Shown here piece by piece: positions 8,663 through 16,458 of a stretch of DNA of 64,000 nt. The stretch's first letter is position 1, and every line of letters starts with the position of its first letter. A program made the position numbers and the translations under genes. This stretch comes from Flavobacterium rivuli WB 3.3-2 = DSM 21788. GTDB taxonomy: Bacteria; Bacteroidota; Bacteroidia; Flavobacteriales; Flavobacteriaceae. Below the pieces are notes generated by a model. It was not told the DNA's origin and did not search any database. It saw only the letters and a list, made by a program, of their open reading frames with translations. The stretch spans positions 496,001-560,000 of the forward strand of contig NZ_KB899967.1 in NCBI RefSeq assembly GCF_000378485.1. Reading direction: 5' to 3'.

Positions 8663-10033
8663 TTATACGCTTCTTTCTCCTACTCTTAATAACGTTGCCC
8701 CTCTTACCTTTCTTAATGCAAACCAGTAACGCATCATGATACTATCCCATTCATCAGGGGAACGGCCAATCAATTCTTTAACCCGGTCTTTTGGTATGAT
8801 GCCCTGCTTACTGTCTTTGTCAATATCCTTAGTCTTTACCTGTTCCATTTCTTCAGATGTGGCTTCCTGTACTTCAGAATCATCGCACATTTCCCCGGCC
8901 TGACGATTAGTTATCATTTCAGCCATTTTTATGCTGCACTGGCTTTTAAGATTATCAAAGTTTGGCTTAATATAAACACCGCCCTCCATAACTTCTAAAG
9001 GGCTGCTGTTATTCACAAAGCCACTACACTTAAGAAAATCTACCACGCCGCTACCAACACCATCCTCATCAGCAACTGTATTAGATATAGAAATACCATG
9101 CTTTTGCTGTAGTATCTTTGCCCTTGCAACGACTACATCTAAGCCACTCTTTGGTATTGATTCCCTGGCAATACATAACCATCCGTGCCAAATACGAAAT
9201 ACAGTTTTATCTTTACCTTTACGAGCAACGTCAATGGTCATGTATTTTACACCAACGCCCTGAATGTGTATAGGGTTAAAGTAATCCGCAATACTATCAG
9301 TGTCTATAAGTGTGGCTGGATCGTCGTCATACTCCCAGTTACCGTAATACAAACGCTCCCTGCTGTTCTTATCCATCCTAAGCAACTTATCTAAATATTT
9401 TTGTGGCAGGTGCGGGTTATCCGTTGGTAACGCCTTTATAAACCTGCTTTTCTCCCATGATGGGTTTTTCTCGTCGTACTTACCTAAAAGACCTTCTCTA
9501 TTTGGTTTAAAAAATTCTTTGTACGTCCAGTTCTTTGCCGGGTTGCATGTGCCTAACTGTTTAGGGGTAATCCCAAATTCATTAAGCTTGTAACGAATAC
9601 GACTTCCAACTACCTGCCATGCCTTGTAAGATACCTGGTTACACTCATCTATAAACGCCCCGCATATTTCTAAAGAACCAAGCCTATCATATTCAGGGTC
9701 ACTTGGATAGTGAAACAAATCCTTTAGAAGTATTTGGCTGCCATTTTTCCAATTAATCGTATGGCTTTGGTCATTATATACAAATTGCTTTGTAATCTTT
9801 AATCGTGATGCTAATTCAAAGAACGTATTTAGGGTTGTTTCCTTTAGTGTCTTAAGCTTTGAACGTCCCATTAACCAACGGGAACCGGGATATGTTTGAC
9901 ACATTTCTATAAGCCACAAACAACCAAGTGCGCTTTTGCCACCACCGGCTGCACCGCCGTATAGTATTTCTTCAGTCTCATTATCCTTTAGATAGTAAAC
10001 TGCATGCTCTTGTTTTATTAATAGCTTATCCAC
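8663..10033 (-). CDS. terL: Phage terminase large subunit
   Basis: The 456-residue packaging motor. The ATPase domain has Walker A GGAAGGGKS (residues 26-34, Lys33) and Walker B GAFIDE (Asp129, Glu130). A C-terminal RNase H-like nuclease follows, with MTIDVARKGKDKT (Asp268) and ADEDGVG (Asp322/Glu323/Asp324) as likely metal ligands. The start is GTG, preceded six bases upstream by GGAGG, one of the few strong Shine-Dalgarno sequences in the window; no better ATG is present. It follows TerS with a small overlapping reading frame between them. Full length and apparently intact. Confidence 0.95.
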   Translation of the reverse strand: MDKLLIKQEHAVYYLKDNETEEILYGGAAGGGKSALGCLWLIEMCQTYPGSRWLMGRSKLKTLKETTLNTFFELASRLKITKQFVYNDQSHTINWKNGSQILLKDLFHYPSDPEYDRLGSLEICGAFIDECNQVSYKAWQVVGSRIRYKLNEFGITPKQLGTCNPAKNWTYKEFFKPNREGLLGKYDEKNPSWEKSRFIKALPTDNPHLPQKYLDKLLRMDKNSRERLYYGNWEYDDDPATLIDTDSIADYFNPIHIQGVGVKYMTIDVARKGKDKTVFRIWHGWLCIARESIPKSGLDVVVARAKILQQKHGISISNTVADEDGVGSGVVDFLKCSGFVNNSSPLEVMEGGVYIKPNFDNLKSQCSIKMAEMITNRQAGEMCDDSEVQEATSEEMEQVKTKDIDKDSKQGIIPKDRVKELIGRSPDEWDSIMMRYWFALRKVRGATLLRVGERSV

Positions 10034-10143
10034 TTTGCACCTCCAGCGTTATTTTTTGGCTTACATTTTGTCTCCGACCGCTGATTTTCGATACCTTTTT
10101 TAACTTTAAAGCATTTATCAGCACCTATAGCGATACTTTTCAT
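10018..10143 (-). CDS. Possible 41-residue basic peptide between terS and terL
   Basis: An ATG overlaps the terS stop codon (ATGA) and opens a 41-codon frame that ends 16 bases inside terL, in another frame. The peptide is basic (MKSIAIGADKCFKVKK at the N-terminus) with two cysteines. Overlaps at both ends fit translational coupling within the packaging operon, and the gap would otherwise be 106 bases of non-coding sequence in a tightly packed region. It could also be only a coupling leader for terL. Confidence 0.4.
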   Translation of the reverse strand: MKSIAIGADKCFKVKKGIENQRSETKCKPKNNAGGAKWISY

Positions 10144-10844
10144 TCTTCTGGCGGCTTAACACCGGTACCCAATGAGATATTATTTACCGTTTCGCCTTTA
10201 GTGGTGTGGTCAATTTCCTGCCTATCCCTCCAATTATCGGAACTTCTATTGCGTAACCATAAGGATTGACTTCGATAATCCCCCGGTATTACCCTTGTTT
10301 CAGGTGCGAGCTGTACGCGCTCGATCTCAATTCGTTTACCATTCTCATCGTAGGAAACCTCTTTGCATTTAATGGCTTTCAGTTCTGTTATTTCCCTGTC
10401 CTGTGTGCTTTGATACATAGAAAAAGCTACTTCCATATCAGCAACCTTTTTTCCGTTCTTTATGGACTCTGAAAATAAAGGAAAATCAATCTTCCATTTA
10501 TTAATCGTAGATTCGTTAACCTCAAAGAAATCAGCCAATTCAGCATCAGTAGCACCTAATAAGCAAAGTTTATGAGCATGCATGTTAAACGCTTCATTAT
10601 ATTTTAATGGGCGGCCCGCCGCGCCCTTCCCGGTGTCCTCCCCTTGCAGCTTTGCTATATGAGCCTTTATGTAATCTGCATTCAATAACTCTTTAGCTTT
10701 CTTTGTGATGCTTTCAGGCTTCATAGCAGAAACATTATAGGCTTCTACGTACGCGGCCGATTCATCTTGCAGGCGTATATATGCCAAACAAAAGTTTTTA
10801 TGGTTTTTAGTAAGCTTATGTGCTGTCTTGTTAGTTGCTGCCAT
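10140..10844 (-). CDS. terS: Phage terminase small subunit with two DNA-binding segments
   Basis: A 234-residue protein directly before terL. Residues 11-66 match the Terminase_2-type helix bundle (TKNHKNFCLAYIRLQDES, then AYVEAYN). Residues 85-136 form a second helix-turn-helix of the kind found in other small terminases (GATDAELADFFEVNESTINK followed by a WK pair). Having both types in one chain is uncommon. The C-terminal third is charged and ends in PPEE. The start overlaps the preceding small membrane protein gene by 14 bases. Role: recognises phage DNA and starts packaging. Confidence 0.85.
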   Translation of the reverse strand: MAATNKTAHKLTKNHKNFCLAYIRLQDESAAYVEAYNVSAMKPESITKKAKELLNADYIKAHIAKLQGEDTGKGAAGRPLKYNEAFNMHAHKLCLLGATDAELADFFEVNESTINKWKIDFPLFSESIKNGKKVADMEVAFSMYQSTQDREITELKAIKCKEVSYDENGKRIEIERVQLAPETRVIPGDYRSQSLWLRNRSSDNWRDRQEIDHTTKGETVNNISLGTGVKPPEE

Positions 10845-11076
10845 AATTTATAGTATGGGTGTGTTCTTTACCGGCGGGTTCGCCTATGCTGCTGCGACAT
10901 TCGAGAATGCAAATAGCGACAATAAATAATTCAAACAGGCTTATGGGTAAAGTTTGGAGTATGTTATAAATGAGCACGCCCCAAGCGAAAATGATTAGGG
11001 TGTATTTAGCAACGAGTTTGCCTTTAACGGTTTCTGCCCGGCAGATGTCGCTGGATGTATCTTTGGTAAGTGACAA
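10831..11076 (-). CDS. Small prophage membrane protein, holin-like size
   Basis: An 81-residue protein with a hydrophobic core (residues about 24-57, room for two short spans), a basic N-terminal region and a charged tail. The reading frame has no ATG at all; the start is a TTG at 11076. It is the first gene of the packaging operon and overlaps terS. Size and topology fit a holin, though holins usually sit with an endolysin, which is not visible here. It may simply be a small membrane protein of unknown role. Confidence 0.5.
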   Translation of the reverse strand: MSLTKDTSSDICRAETVKGKLVAKYTLIIFAWGVLIYNILQTLPISLFELFIVAICILECRSSIGEPAGKEHTHTINYGSN

Positions 11077-11120
11077 AGATTAAAGTATTCCCTTAGCGGG
11101 TCAAGTATTCATTTAAAAAA

Positions 11121-11156
11121 TTCAAATCTTTAAATGTTTCGTTCTTAAAATTTGAA
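11121..11156. promoter_or_regulatory. Inverted repeat in late-operon upstream region
   Basis: The stretch 11077-11286 carries no gene and is very AT-rich. Within it arms TTCAAAT (from 11123) and ATTTGAA (to 11156) form an inverted repeat upstream of the packaging operon. On the minus strand a near-consensus -7 element (TAATCTTTG, one base too long) overlaps the TTG start at 11076. The late promoter and a regulator site probably lie here, but neither is certain. Confidence 0.3.
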
Positions 11157-11286
11157 CGCCGTAAGTTTTTACACTTCAAAAATAGTTATTTATAACTTAA
11201 CACGCAATTTGTATGATAAATTAGGTAATTATTATGTTTTAAGCTTTTCATGTACAGGCTATTTTATACAAAAAAGCCAAATAAAA

Positions 11287-11307
11287 AATCCCCAACTTAA
11301 GGGGATT
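11287..11307 (-). terminator. Rho-independent terminator after 11316-11519
   Basis: A perfect 7-bp stem (AATCCCC/GGGGATT) with a 7-base loop, followed on the minus strand by a run of six T. It lies nine bases beyond the stop of the 67-residue gene, closing the small-gene operon before the packaging operon. Confidence 0.8.
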
Positions 11308-11315
11308 AAAACGTC

Positions 11316-11519
11316 TTATTGTTTCTTTAGTTTGCGAACTATAACTCTACTGAAAAGTTCAAGCCGTATCCTTTGTTCATACTCTACTAATTCATTGATT
11401 GTTGATGTATTTTCAATAAACTTCGAATCTTCTTTTCTATCGGCGATTTGTTCTTGGACAAAGGCTCTTGCAGCCGATAAATCTGCTATTGTTAAATGGC
11501 TGTACTCTGACATAATCAA
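11316..11519 (-). CDS. Small charged prophage protein, unknown
   Basis: A 67-residue (or 65 from the second Met) mostly helical, charged protein with a basic C-terminus (VIVRKLKKQ). It overlaps the upstream gene by four bases and is the last gene before a terminator. No family was recognised. The predicted long helices suggest a small coiled-coil protein. Confidence 0.5.
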   Translation of the reverse strand: MIMSEYSHLTIADLSAARAFVQEQIADRKEDSKFIENTSTINELVEYEQRIRLELFSRVIVRKLKKQ

Positions 11520-11755
11520 GCTGTAAAAGGTACATCAGGATTATTATATATACTCGCATTACTTTCATTAGTGCCAATGACTTTTTCAAGTAAATCCTTA
11601 ACTTGTTCGTATGTCAATTCAAGATTTTCTACTGTACCGTTAATATATTCAATTTTTGAACCTTCTTTTTGAGCAACTACTGTTTTTATCTGAGCTATGT
11701 TAATTAAAAATTCATAATCTCTCACAGTTGCTGGTATTTCTATAAATCCTTTCAT
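11516..11755 (-). CDS. Small FlbD-like fold protein, paralogue of the next gene
   Basis: A 79-residue protein. The pattern of an N-terminal strand, INIAQIKTV, a Gly-containing turn and a short C-terminal helix (LTYEQVKDLLEKV) is shared with the gene at 11775-11999 (INQIASV, MTYLEFSELIKVV). The pattern resembles small FlbD-like proteins with a beta-sheet core. The two genes therefore look like duplicates that have diverged. Function unknown; an anti-host or regulatory role is possible in this phage position. Confidence 0.55.
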   Translation of the reverse strand: MKGFIEIPATVRDYEFLINIAQIKTVVAQKEGSKIEYINGTVENLELTYEQVKDLLEKVIGTNESNASIYNNPDVPFTA

Positions 11756-11774
11756 TTTTATATATTTAATTCTA

Positions 11775-11999
11775 TTAATAAACTTTTACACCACCACCCT
11801 TTATAACCATTTCCTTTACAGATTTAACTACCTTAATCAACTCACTAAACTCTAAATATGTCATATCTAAAGAAATAGTTTCTCCATGAGACATTCTTAG
11901 AGATAATGAGTCTTTCAAAACCGTAACACTTGCGATTTGATTAATGTTGACTAATTTTACAGCTAATCCATTTTTCTTAATTTCAATAAATTCTTCCAT
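11775..11999 (-). CDS. Small FlbD-like fold protein, paralogue of previous gene
   Basis: A 74-residue protein, 19 bases upstream of its paralogue (11516-11755) on the same strand. The N-terminal half is beta-strand (FIEIKKNGLAVKLVNINQI), then SVTVLKDSLSLRMSHGETIS, then a helix. The shared plan of both proteins is a sheet with one helix and no catalytic residues. Probably the first gene of the three-gene unit ending at the terminator at 11287. Confidence 0.55.
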   Translation of the reverse strand: MEEFIEIKKNGLAVKLVNINQIASVTVLKDSLSLRMSHGETISLDMTYLEFSELIKVVKSVKEMVIKGGGVKVY

Positions 12000-12079
12000 T
12001 TTACAGTAATTTTAGGTTCAAGTAAAATTACCTTATTATGAAGTACTTATGATAATTTGTTATCCACATTTTAAATTAG

Positions 12080-12238
12080 TTATGCACAATAAAGAAAGCC
12101 ACTCCGAAGAATGGCTTTATAGATTATTAGATTTTTACAACCTTTTATAATTTTCAAATTGTCGTTTAAATCTTTATAAGGATATGTTGCAGCAATTTTC
12201 TTAATCTCTTCCTTAAGATTTTGAAATTCAACCTTCAT
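12080..12238 (-). CDS. Doubtful 52-codon reading frame
   Basis: The stretch 12000-12320 has no clear gene. A minus-strand frame of 52 codons (MKVEFQNLKEEIKKIAATYP at the start) has plausible coding composition in its first 35 codons, but its last codons run through the hairpin at 12095-12118. It may be a small gene, a decayed remnant or chance. Confidence 0.25.
   Translation of the reverse strand: MKVEFQNLKEEIKKIAATYPYKDLNDNLKIIKGCKNLIIYKAILRSGFLYCA
12095..12118. terminator. Terminator-like hairpin with UUCG tetraloop
   Basis: On the minus strand the stem AAAGCCATTC pairs with GAGTGGCTTT around a TTCG loop closed by C-G, the very stable cUUCGg tetraloop. CTTTATT follows. It separates the cargo gene at 12321-12746 from the small-gene unit at 11316-11999 and would stop minus-strand transcription. 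Confidence 0.65.
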
Positions 12239-12320
12239 AACTCCTGCTACAGAATCAAGATTTCGGGTCGTCGCTCTTTTTCTTATATTTTATCTTAAAT
12301 TTCTACAGCAGATTATTTGA

Positions 12321-12746
12321 TTAGTTGTTTAACGTCCTAATAATAACATGTACTTTCTGATGATCCCCACCCGCGTTAAATGTGATATTTTCAATATTGT
12401 GGCCATCAATTATTAGTGATGCTGCCCCTTGGTTTTTCCAAACGTGCCAATTCATTATTAAAAATGTAATCTTCAATGTATTAGATTGTCGGTTTAAATA
12501 AGGTAACAAATCTAAACTGTTTGTATAGTGCTGATCGTGTCCAGGAACATCTAACACTATGGTATCATTAACTTCAACTCTTGCAATTACATCGCCCCCG
12601 GTAGACCTTTCCCAGTGATTACTGATGACTAATATAGCCGATGTTAGATTGTCAGTAAAGCTTATTATGCTTGAATTGACTACGTCATCAAAAAGAGTGT
12701 GCAGTTTACCACTCTCATCGATCTTAAAAAATTCTTTTACACTCAT
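12321..12746 (-). CDS. Prophage cargo protein, unknown, beta-rich
   Basis: A 141-residue soluble protein with no signal peptide. The first 25 residues are a separate small segment; the rest is a beta-sandwich-like pattern with several His and Trp residues (NHWERSTGGD, MNWHVWKNQG, GDHQKVHV). It stands alone, with non-coding flanks on both sides, between two terminators, so it is its own transcription unit. Such placement between the replication and packaging modules is typical of morons. No family was recognised; a ligand-binding or lectin-like fold is only a guess. Confidence 0.5.
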   Translation of the reverse strand: MSVKEFFKIDESGKLHTLFDDVVNSSIISFTDNLTSAILVISNHWERSTGGDVIARVEVNDTIVLDVPGHDQHYTNSLDLLPYLNRQSNTLKITFLIMNWHVWKNQGAASLIIDGHNIENITFNAGGDHQKVHVIIRTLNN

Positions 12747-12864
12747 AATGTATAGTTTAAATTGATATTTAAAGCTAATATAATCAATGAGTTAAGAATT
12801 ATTATAAAGTGTTTTTACCTGAATTAACTAAACAGGTATTTTTACGGAAAGTATAGGCATAAAA

Positions 12865-12886
12865 AAACCGCTAAGTATAGCGGTTT
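12865..12886 (-). terminator. Strong terminator after the membrane-protein cargo operon
   Basis: Perfect 9-bp stem (AAACCGCTA/TAGCGGTTT) with an AGTA loop (as seen on the plus strand). On the minus strand it is followed by seven T. It begins five bases beyond the stop of the gene at 12892-14085. Confidence 0.9.
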
Positions 12887-12891
12887 AATAG

Positions 12892-14085
12892 TTACTTCTT
12901 TTGTTGTAGAAATACTCCGGCACATATAAATGCAATGAAAAAGACAACGGCTGTGACCCAACCATTTGCAAATTCAAAAACATACAGATATAAAGTTGAA
13001 AACATTGCTGCAAAAATTATATTCTCTTTCAATTTTTTGTAAAAAACAGACTTCACTTGGAAAAAGCTTTTAAATAAATCTAAGAAAATAGTAAGAATAA
13101 AAATACTTACTATGGTAAAAAATGCTCGCTCTAAAAAGGTGTCAAAGTATTTTATAGGGACTTTTACCATTGGGAATATAGCCAAACCCAATAAAATTAT
13201 GTAGAAGAAAATAAGTGTAAATCTGACAATAGCCAATTTTACATGAAAAAAACTATTGGATATTTTAAGATAAGTAATATTTATATTAACCACATTTTCG
13301 TACGGCAATACAAATATCTTTCCCTCTATCTCTTTCTTAAATACTATTTTATCAATAAATTCTTTATGAACAACGAAAGATGGGGTGCTAACACAAGCCT
13401 CATGAAGTGCGTCAATCTTGATTTGATTTTCGGGTGTCTTGTCAAAAGAAATAAATTTTAAAGGACTTTCTATTACAATGTGTTCAATTTTATTATCCTT
13501 ATCTAAGACAAACTGTTTTAAACGGCCCCTGTATAATTCTTCTTTATCTTTCTTAGAACTTAAGACGTCAAGGTATGTTCTGAAATTATCCCCCCATTTT
13601 CGATTGATACCGTTTTCTTTACTTGCAATACCTATGTAGTGCCAGTCATTATTAAACCTTAAAGCAGAAAAAACGTGATCTAAGTTGAATAGTGTTACAA
13701 AATAATAAGAAAACAACCCGGAAATTGCCGACAATATCCAAATTAGGAGTACTACTGCTCCTATACTGGTCAGTTGCACCTCATTCGTAAATGCATCGGG
13801 ATATTTATTAGTAGCTAAACTTTCAAATATTTTACTTACTGTACGAAAGTCGATATTATGAATAAACTCTACACTAAAATAGTCAGTTGCATAATATATT
13901 ATGAATCCACTTAACACCAACGATACTATACTTAGAAATAGAATCCATAAGAACCTTTCTAATAAGTTGCCGTGGTTAAATTGATTACTAAATTTCCCAG
14001 TATAATAAAACTTTCGGAATAATATTCCCGGAAATAAAAATACCATTACATAAATAATGGTATTTAAAGCGATAGTGAAATTCAA
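12892..14085 (-). CDS. Prophage-borne multi-span membrane protein, unknown
   Basis: A 397-residue integral membrane protein. Spans are visible at about residues 5-22, 43-68 and 105-130, then a soluble domain of about 150 residues (135-285, charged, with beta-strands), then four more spans from about 285 to 393. The N-terminus with FPGILFRKFYY is reminiscent of DUF6338-type membrane proteins, but this is a weak resemblance. It is preceded one base away by a second membrane-anchored protein gene and followed by a strong terminator. It plays no obvious role in phage structure or replication, so it is probably cargo, for example exclusion of other phages. Confidence 0.6.
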   Translation of the reverse strand: MNFTIALNTIIYVMVFLFPGILFRKFYYTGKFSNQFNHGNLLERFLWILFLSIVSLVLSGFIIYYATDYFSVEFIHNIDFRTVSKIFESLATNKYPDAFTNEVQLTSIGAVVLLIWILSAISGLFSYYFVTLFNLDHVFSALRFNNDWHYIGIASKENGINRKWGDNFRTYLDVLSSKKDKEELYRGRLKQFVLDKDNKIEHIVIESPLKFISFDKTPENQIKIDALHEACVSTPSFVVHKEFIDKIVFKKEIEGKIFVLPYENVVNINITYLKISNSFFHVKLAIVRFTLIFFYIILLGLAIFPMVKVPIKYFDTFLERAFFTIVSIFILTIFLDLFKSFFQVKSVFYKKLKENIIFAAMFSTLYLYVFEFANGWVTAVVFFIAFICAGVFLQQKK

Positions 14086-14086
14086 A

Positions 14087-14476
14087 CTAAGAAATTGAAA
14101 CGGTTAGTTTTTCATTGTCTGAAAATATAATATCTTTTGATTTTTCATTCTTATGCTCCTTAAGATATTGTATAGCATCTTCAATCTTTTTCTGATCTTC
14201 AGGATTATTTAGTATCTCGTCAAGATTACGATTTGGTAAGGTGTTTTCAAAATCAAACTTATGGGAGACCTTATCGATAGTAAACTCCAAAATACCAGAA
14301 AATGTCCGAAACAGACTTTTAACTTTTTCCATAAGCATGTCAATTATTGGGTTAAACGGGGGTGTAATATTACTAAAAAAACGTTTACACATTAAATTTA
14401 GTACATTAAAAATAATACTTATTTTAAATAAAAGCATCAATAATAAGACAATATTAGGACTAACGGCAAATATCAT
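14087..14476 (-). CDS. Membrane-anchored partner of the 397-residue membrane protein
   Basis: A 129-residue protein. One hydrophobic segment (residues about 7-33) is followed by a helical cytoplasmic or periplasmic tail with a charged acidic end (NNPEDQKKIEDAIQYLKEHK). Its stop is one base before the start of 12892-14085, so the two are surely co-transcribed and probably co-translated. Codon use is AT-rich like its partner. No family was recognised. Pairing of a single-span protein with a polytopic protein suggests that they form one complex. Confidence 0.55.
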   Translation of the reverse strand: MIFAVSPNIVLLLMLLFKISIIFNVLNLMCKRFFSNITPPFNPIIDMLMEKVKSLFRTFSGILEFTIDKVSHKFDFENTLPNRNLDEILNNPEDQKKIEDAIQYLKEHKNEKSKDIIFSDNEKLTVSIS

Positions 14477-14525
14477 CGACGAAATGCATATCTAAAAAAT
14501 AAATAATACCTAAATTTAAACTATA

Positions 14526-14545
14526 AAACCACCCGGAGGTGGCTT
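14526..14545 (-). terminator. Terminator of the early/replication operon
   Basis: Stem AAGCCACC/GGTGGTTT (one G-U pair on the minus strand) with a TCCG loop, just beyond the stop at 14551. It separates the replication genes from the cargo genes, so the cargo has its own control. Confidence 0.75.
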
Positions 14546-14550
14546 GTATC

Positions 14551-15018
14551 TTAATTTTTAAAGAAAGGATCTATACCCAGTTGCTCTGTGTGGTCAATTT
14601 TGAGAAGTTTCTCAATTGTAACATCATGCTCACTTTGGTGGATGATTACATAACCATCCTTTACCTGAACATCAAAATCATTAATATGAAAAATGTTGTT
14701 TAAGCCCTCATATATGAAATTGTAATCTTCTTCAGTTATACAGTTCTTAATTATCAGCAACTTTAAATGCCAGTCAGTAAACGGTTCCTGGGATGTCGTA
14801 TGAGGTGCCGTTTCATATTCTAACGGCTTGCGCCCTATAGCTTTTTCAAAACACAGTTCTAAAAATGCAAGCGGGCCAGCGTTCATGTAAGTTTCTAACT
14901 CATCATCGGTATATTTCACTTTAAGCACCTCTTGCAGCTTTGCAAGTGTGGCTGTTGCTTTTTGGCAGGCAATCTGCATGTCGCTGAATGTTACAGCTTT
15001 TGTTTCTACATTTTCCAT
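14551..15018 (-). CDS. Prophage replication-region protein, unknown
   Basis: A 155-residue protein counted from MENVETKAV; an in-frame upstream Met would add 25 residues that overlap the previous gene's end and look non-coding, so the later start is preferred. The first 60 residues are amphipathic helices; the rest is acidic alpha/beta. It is the last gene of the replication operon, 10 bases after the ATPase gene. No family was recognised. Confidence 0.5.
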   Translation of the reverse strand: MENVETKAVTFSDMQIACQKATATLAKLQEVLKVKYTDDELETYMNAGPLAFLELCFEKAIGRKPLEYETAPHTTSQEPFTDWHLKLLIIKNCITEEDYNFIYEGLNNIFHINDFDVQVKDGYVIIHQSEHDVTIEKLLKIDHTEQLGIDPFFKN

Positions 15019-15028
15019 AATTGTAATA

Positions 15029-15913
15029 TTAAAATTCTGCTCTTGGTTTATTTTCTTTTGCTGAAGATTGTATGAGTGCCCCCTCAAGTACATAAGGCAA
15101 ACGATCGCTATTCACGCCTATAGCAAAGGGGCTAAACTTTTTACCACGGGCGCGCTGGCAAGTTACTTCCGAGAAATCCCCAGCATCTTTTATAATAACG
15201 ACCGTTTCACATTTTTGCTGAAGAATGGTTCCCAGATGCCCCCGGGCTTTTTCAGTGTTAGGATTCAAATGCAATATGCCTGTGATATGACATTTTGAAA
15301 TGGTACTGTATTTCATAAGCTTCTGAGTAAATTCTATGCTCTCAGAGAGAGAATTAAAGTCTTGTATCATATCAACATACCCATCGATGGAAACAATGCC
15401 TAATTTGTCCTTATATGGGCTTTTAGTAAAGAGCCAATCTAAATACTCCATACGTTCAGCAGCACTGTATTCACGCAGCATAACAGGTATATAATTTTGC
15501 GGAATTGCTCCAACCATTCTTTTAACCCGGTCTGCTACCATCCAGGCATCGTATGAATCCTGTTCTGTATCAATATCAATGATGTATTTTCCTTCTATCG
15601 AGTGGCCCTTAATTTCACCGGCCAGTAAGTTGGAGTTCCCTCCTATAGCGCCGGATATTATCATACTCTTTAGCCATGTCTTTCTGGATTTTTCTTCACC
15701 TTTAATCATAGAGATATTACCGTAAGTTCCAAACCTCAACGGATAATGATGGCCATTATAAGCAATGTCATCAATTCCTATTGAAATTGCAGTAGGTGGC
15801 ACCGGTGGCTTAACATCAAGATTAATCATGCTTTTTTTATGAACTGCAGCGTAATCATGAGTAAATTCATTTTCAGGCAATCCATCTGATTTTACTAACT
15901 CTATAAAACTCAT
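15029..15913 (-). CDS. RecA-fold ATPase, phage RepA/helicase-like replication protein
   Basis: A 294-residue protein of the AAA_25/RepA-like type. Walker A is the variant KGEEKSRKTW (Gly72, Lys78, Thr79), with an extra Arg before the Lys as in several phage replication ATPases. DIDTEQDS (113-120) and VSIDGYVDM (Asp177) fit the second acidic site and Walker B, and HLNPNTEKARGHLGT is the sensor-like loop. It probably acts as a hexameric helicase or loader at the phage origin. It overlaps the gene before it by four bases (ATGA), between DUF6291-type and small proteins. Confidence 0.75.
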   Translation of the reverse strand: MSFIELVKSDGLPENEFTHDYAAVHKKSMINLDVKPPVPPTAISIGIDDIAYNGHHYPLRFGTYGNISMIKGEEKSRKTWLKSMIISGAIGGNSNLLAGEIKGHSIEGKYIIDIDTEQDSYDAWMVADRVKRMVGAIPQNYIPVMLREYSAAERMEYLDWLFTKSPYKDKLGIVSIDGYVDMIQDFNSLSESIEFTQKLMKYSTISKCHITGILHLNPNTEKARGHLGTILQQKCETVVIIKDAGDFSEVTCQRARGKKFSPFAIGVNSDRLPYVLEGALIQSSAKENKPRAEF

Positions 15914-16458
15914 GCGAGGTTTCCATATTCGTTAAGCAACTCAGTTACAAAATGATTCAACCTATTGTTTATGTCGGGTTGCTGCCAGCTGTCAAGGGAT
16001 TTTAAAAGTATTGATTGATGTTCCTTGGTAAGCTTTTTACTTTCTGACCATTCGGCTTTAATTTTATCCATATCCAGATAACCGTTTTCAGATGTATTTC
16101 TGTCCCATATTTCAGAAATATCTTCAATGCCTAAAACTTCTTTTGATTGCTGAAAGTCGCGCATTATCCGCTGTAATCTGAATCTATCGTACCAGTAGAC
16201 AGCAGGAAATTTTAATACTTGATGTATTTTACGTTCGGCAAAATGCATATTTCCAAAAAAGTCAATCTCTCTCATCAAACAGTAAATTACAATTTTGGCA
16301 AAATATCTGTTATTATTAATACGATTTTCTTTTTCCCTATCTATCCATTCAACGATACCCTTCAATGCTGCCTTATCATCCTCGTTAGGCATAAAGGCTT
16401 TCTTACTAACCATTCGCCAATTGAGGCGCTGTATATTATTTATTATGTTTTTACTCAT
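15910..16458 (-). CDS. Prophage replication-region protein, unknown
   Basis: A 182-residue basic, helical protein with many Arg/Lys and aromatic residues (FPAVYWYDRFRLQRIMRDF), typical of a nucleic-acid or partner-binding protein. It overlaps both neighbours by four bases, so it is translated with the DUF6291-type protein and the ATPase. A primase or helicase loader role is possible from position alone. Confidence 0.5.
   Translation of the reverse strand: MSKNIINNIQRLNWRMVSKKAFMPNEDDKAALKGIVEWIDREKENRINNNRYFAKIVIYCLMREIDFFGNMHFAERKIHQVLKFPAVYWYDRFRLQRIMRDFQQSKEVLGIEDISEIWDRNTSENGYLDMDKIKAEWSESKKLTKEHQSILLKSLDSWQQPDINNRLNHFVTELLNEYGNLA

Noticed and set aside
11152..11526. 124-residue plus-strand frame in the prophage
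   Set aside because: It covers the terminator at 11287 and the antisense of the gene at 11316-11519; composition is not coding-like.
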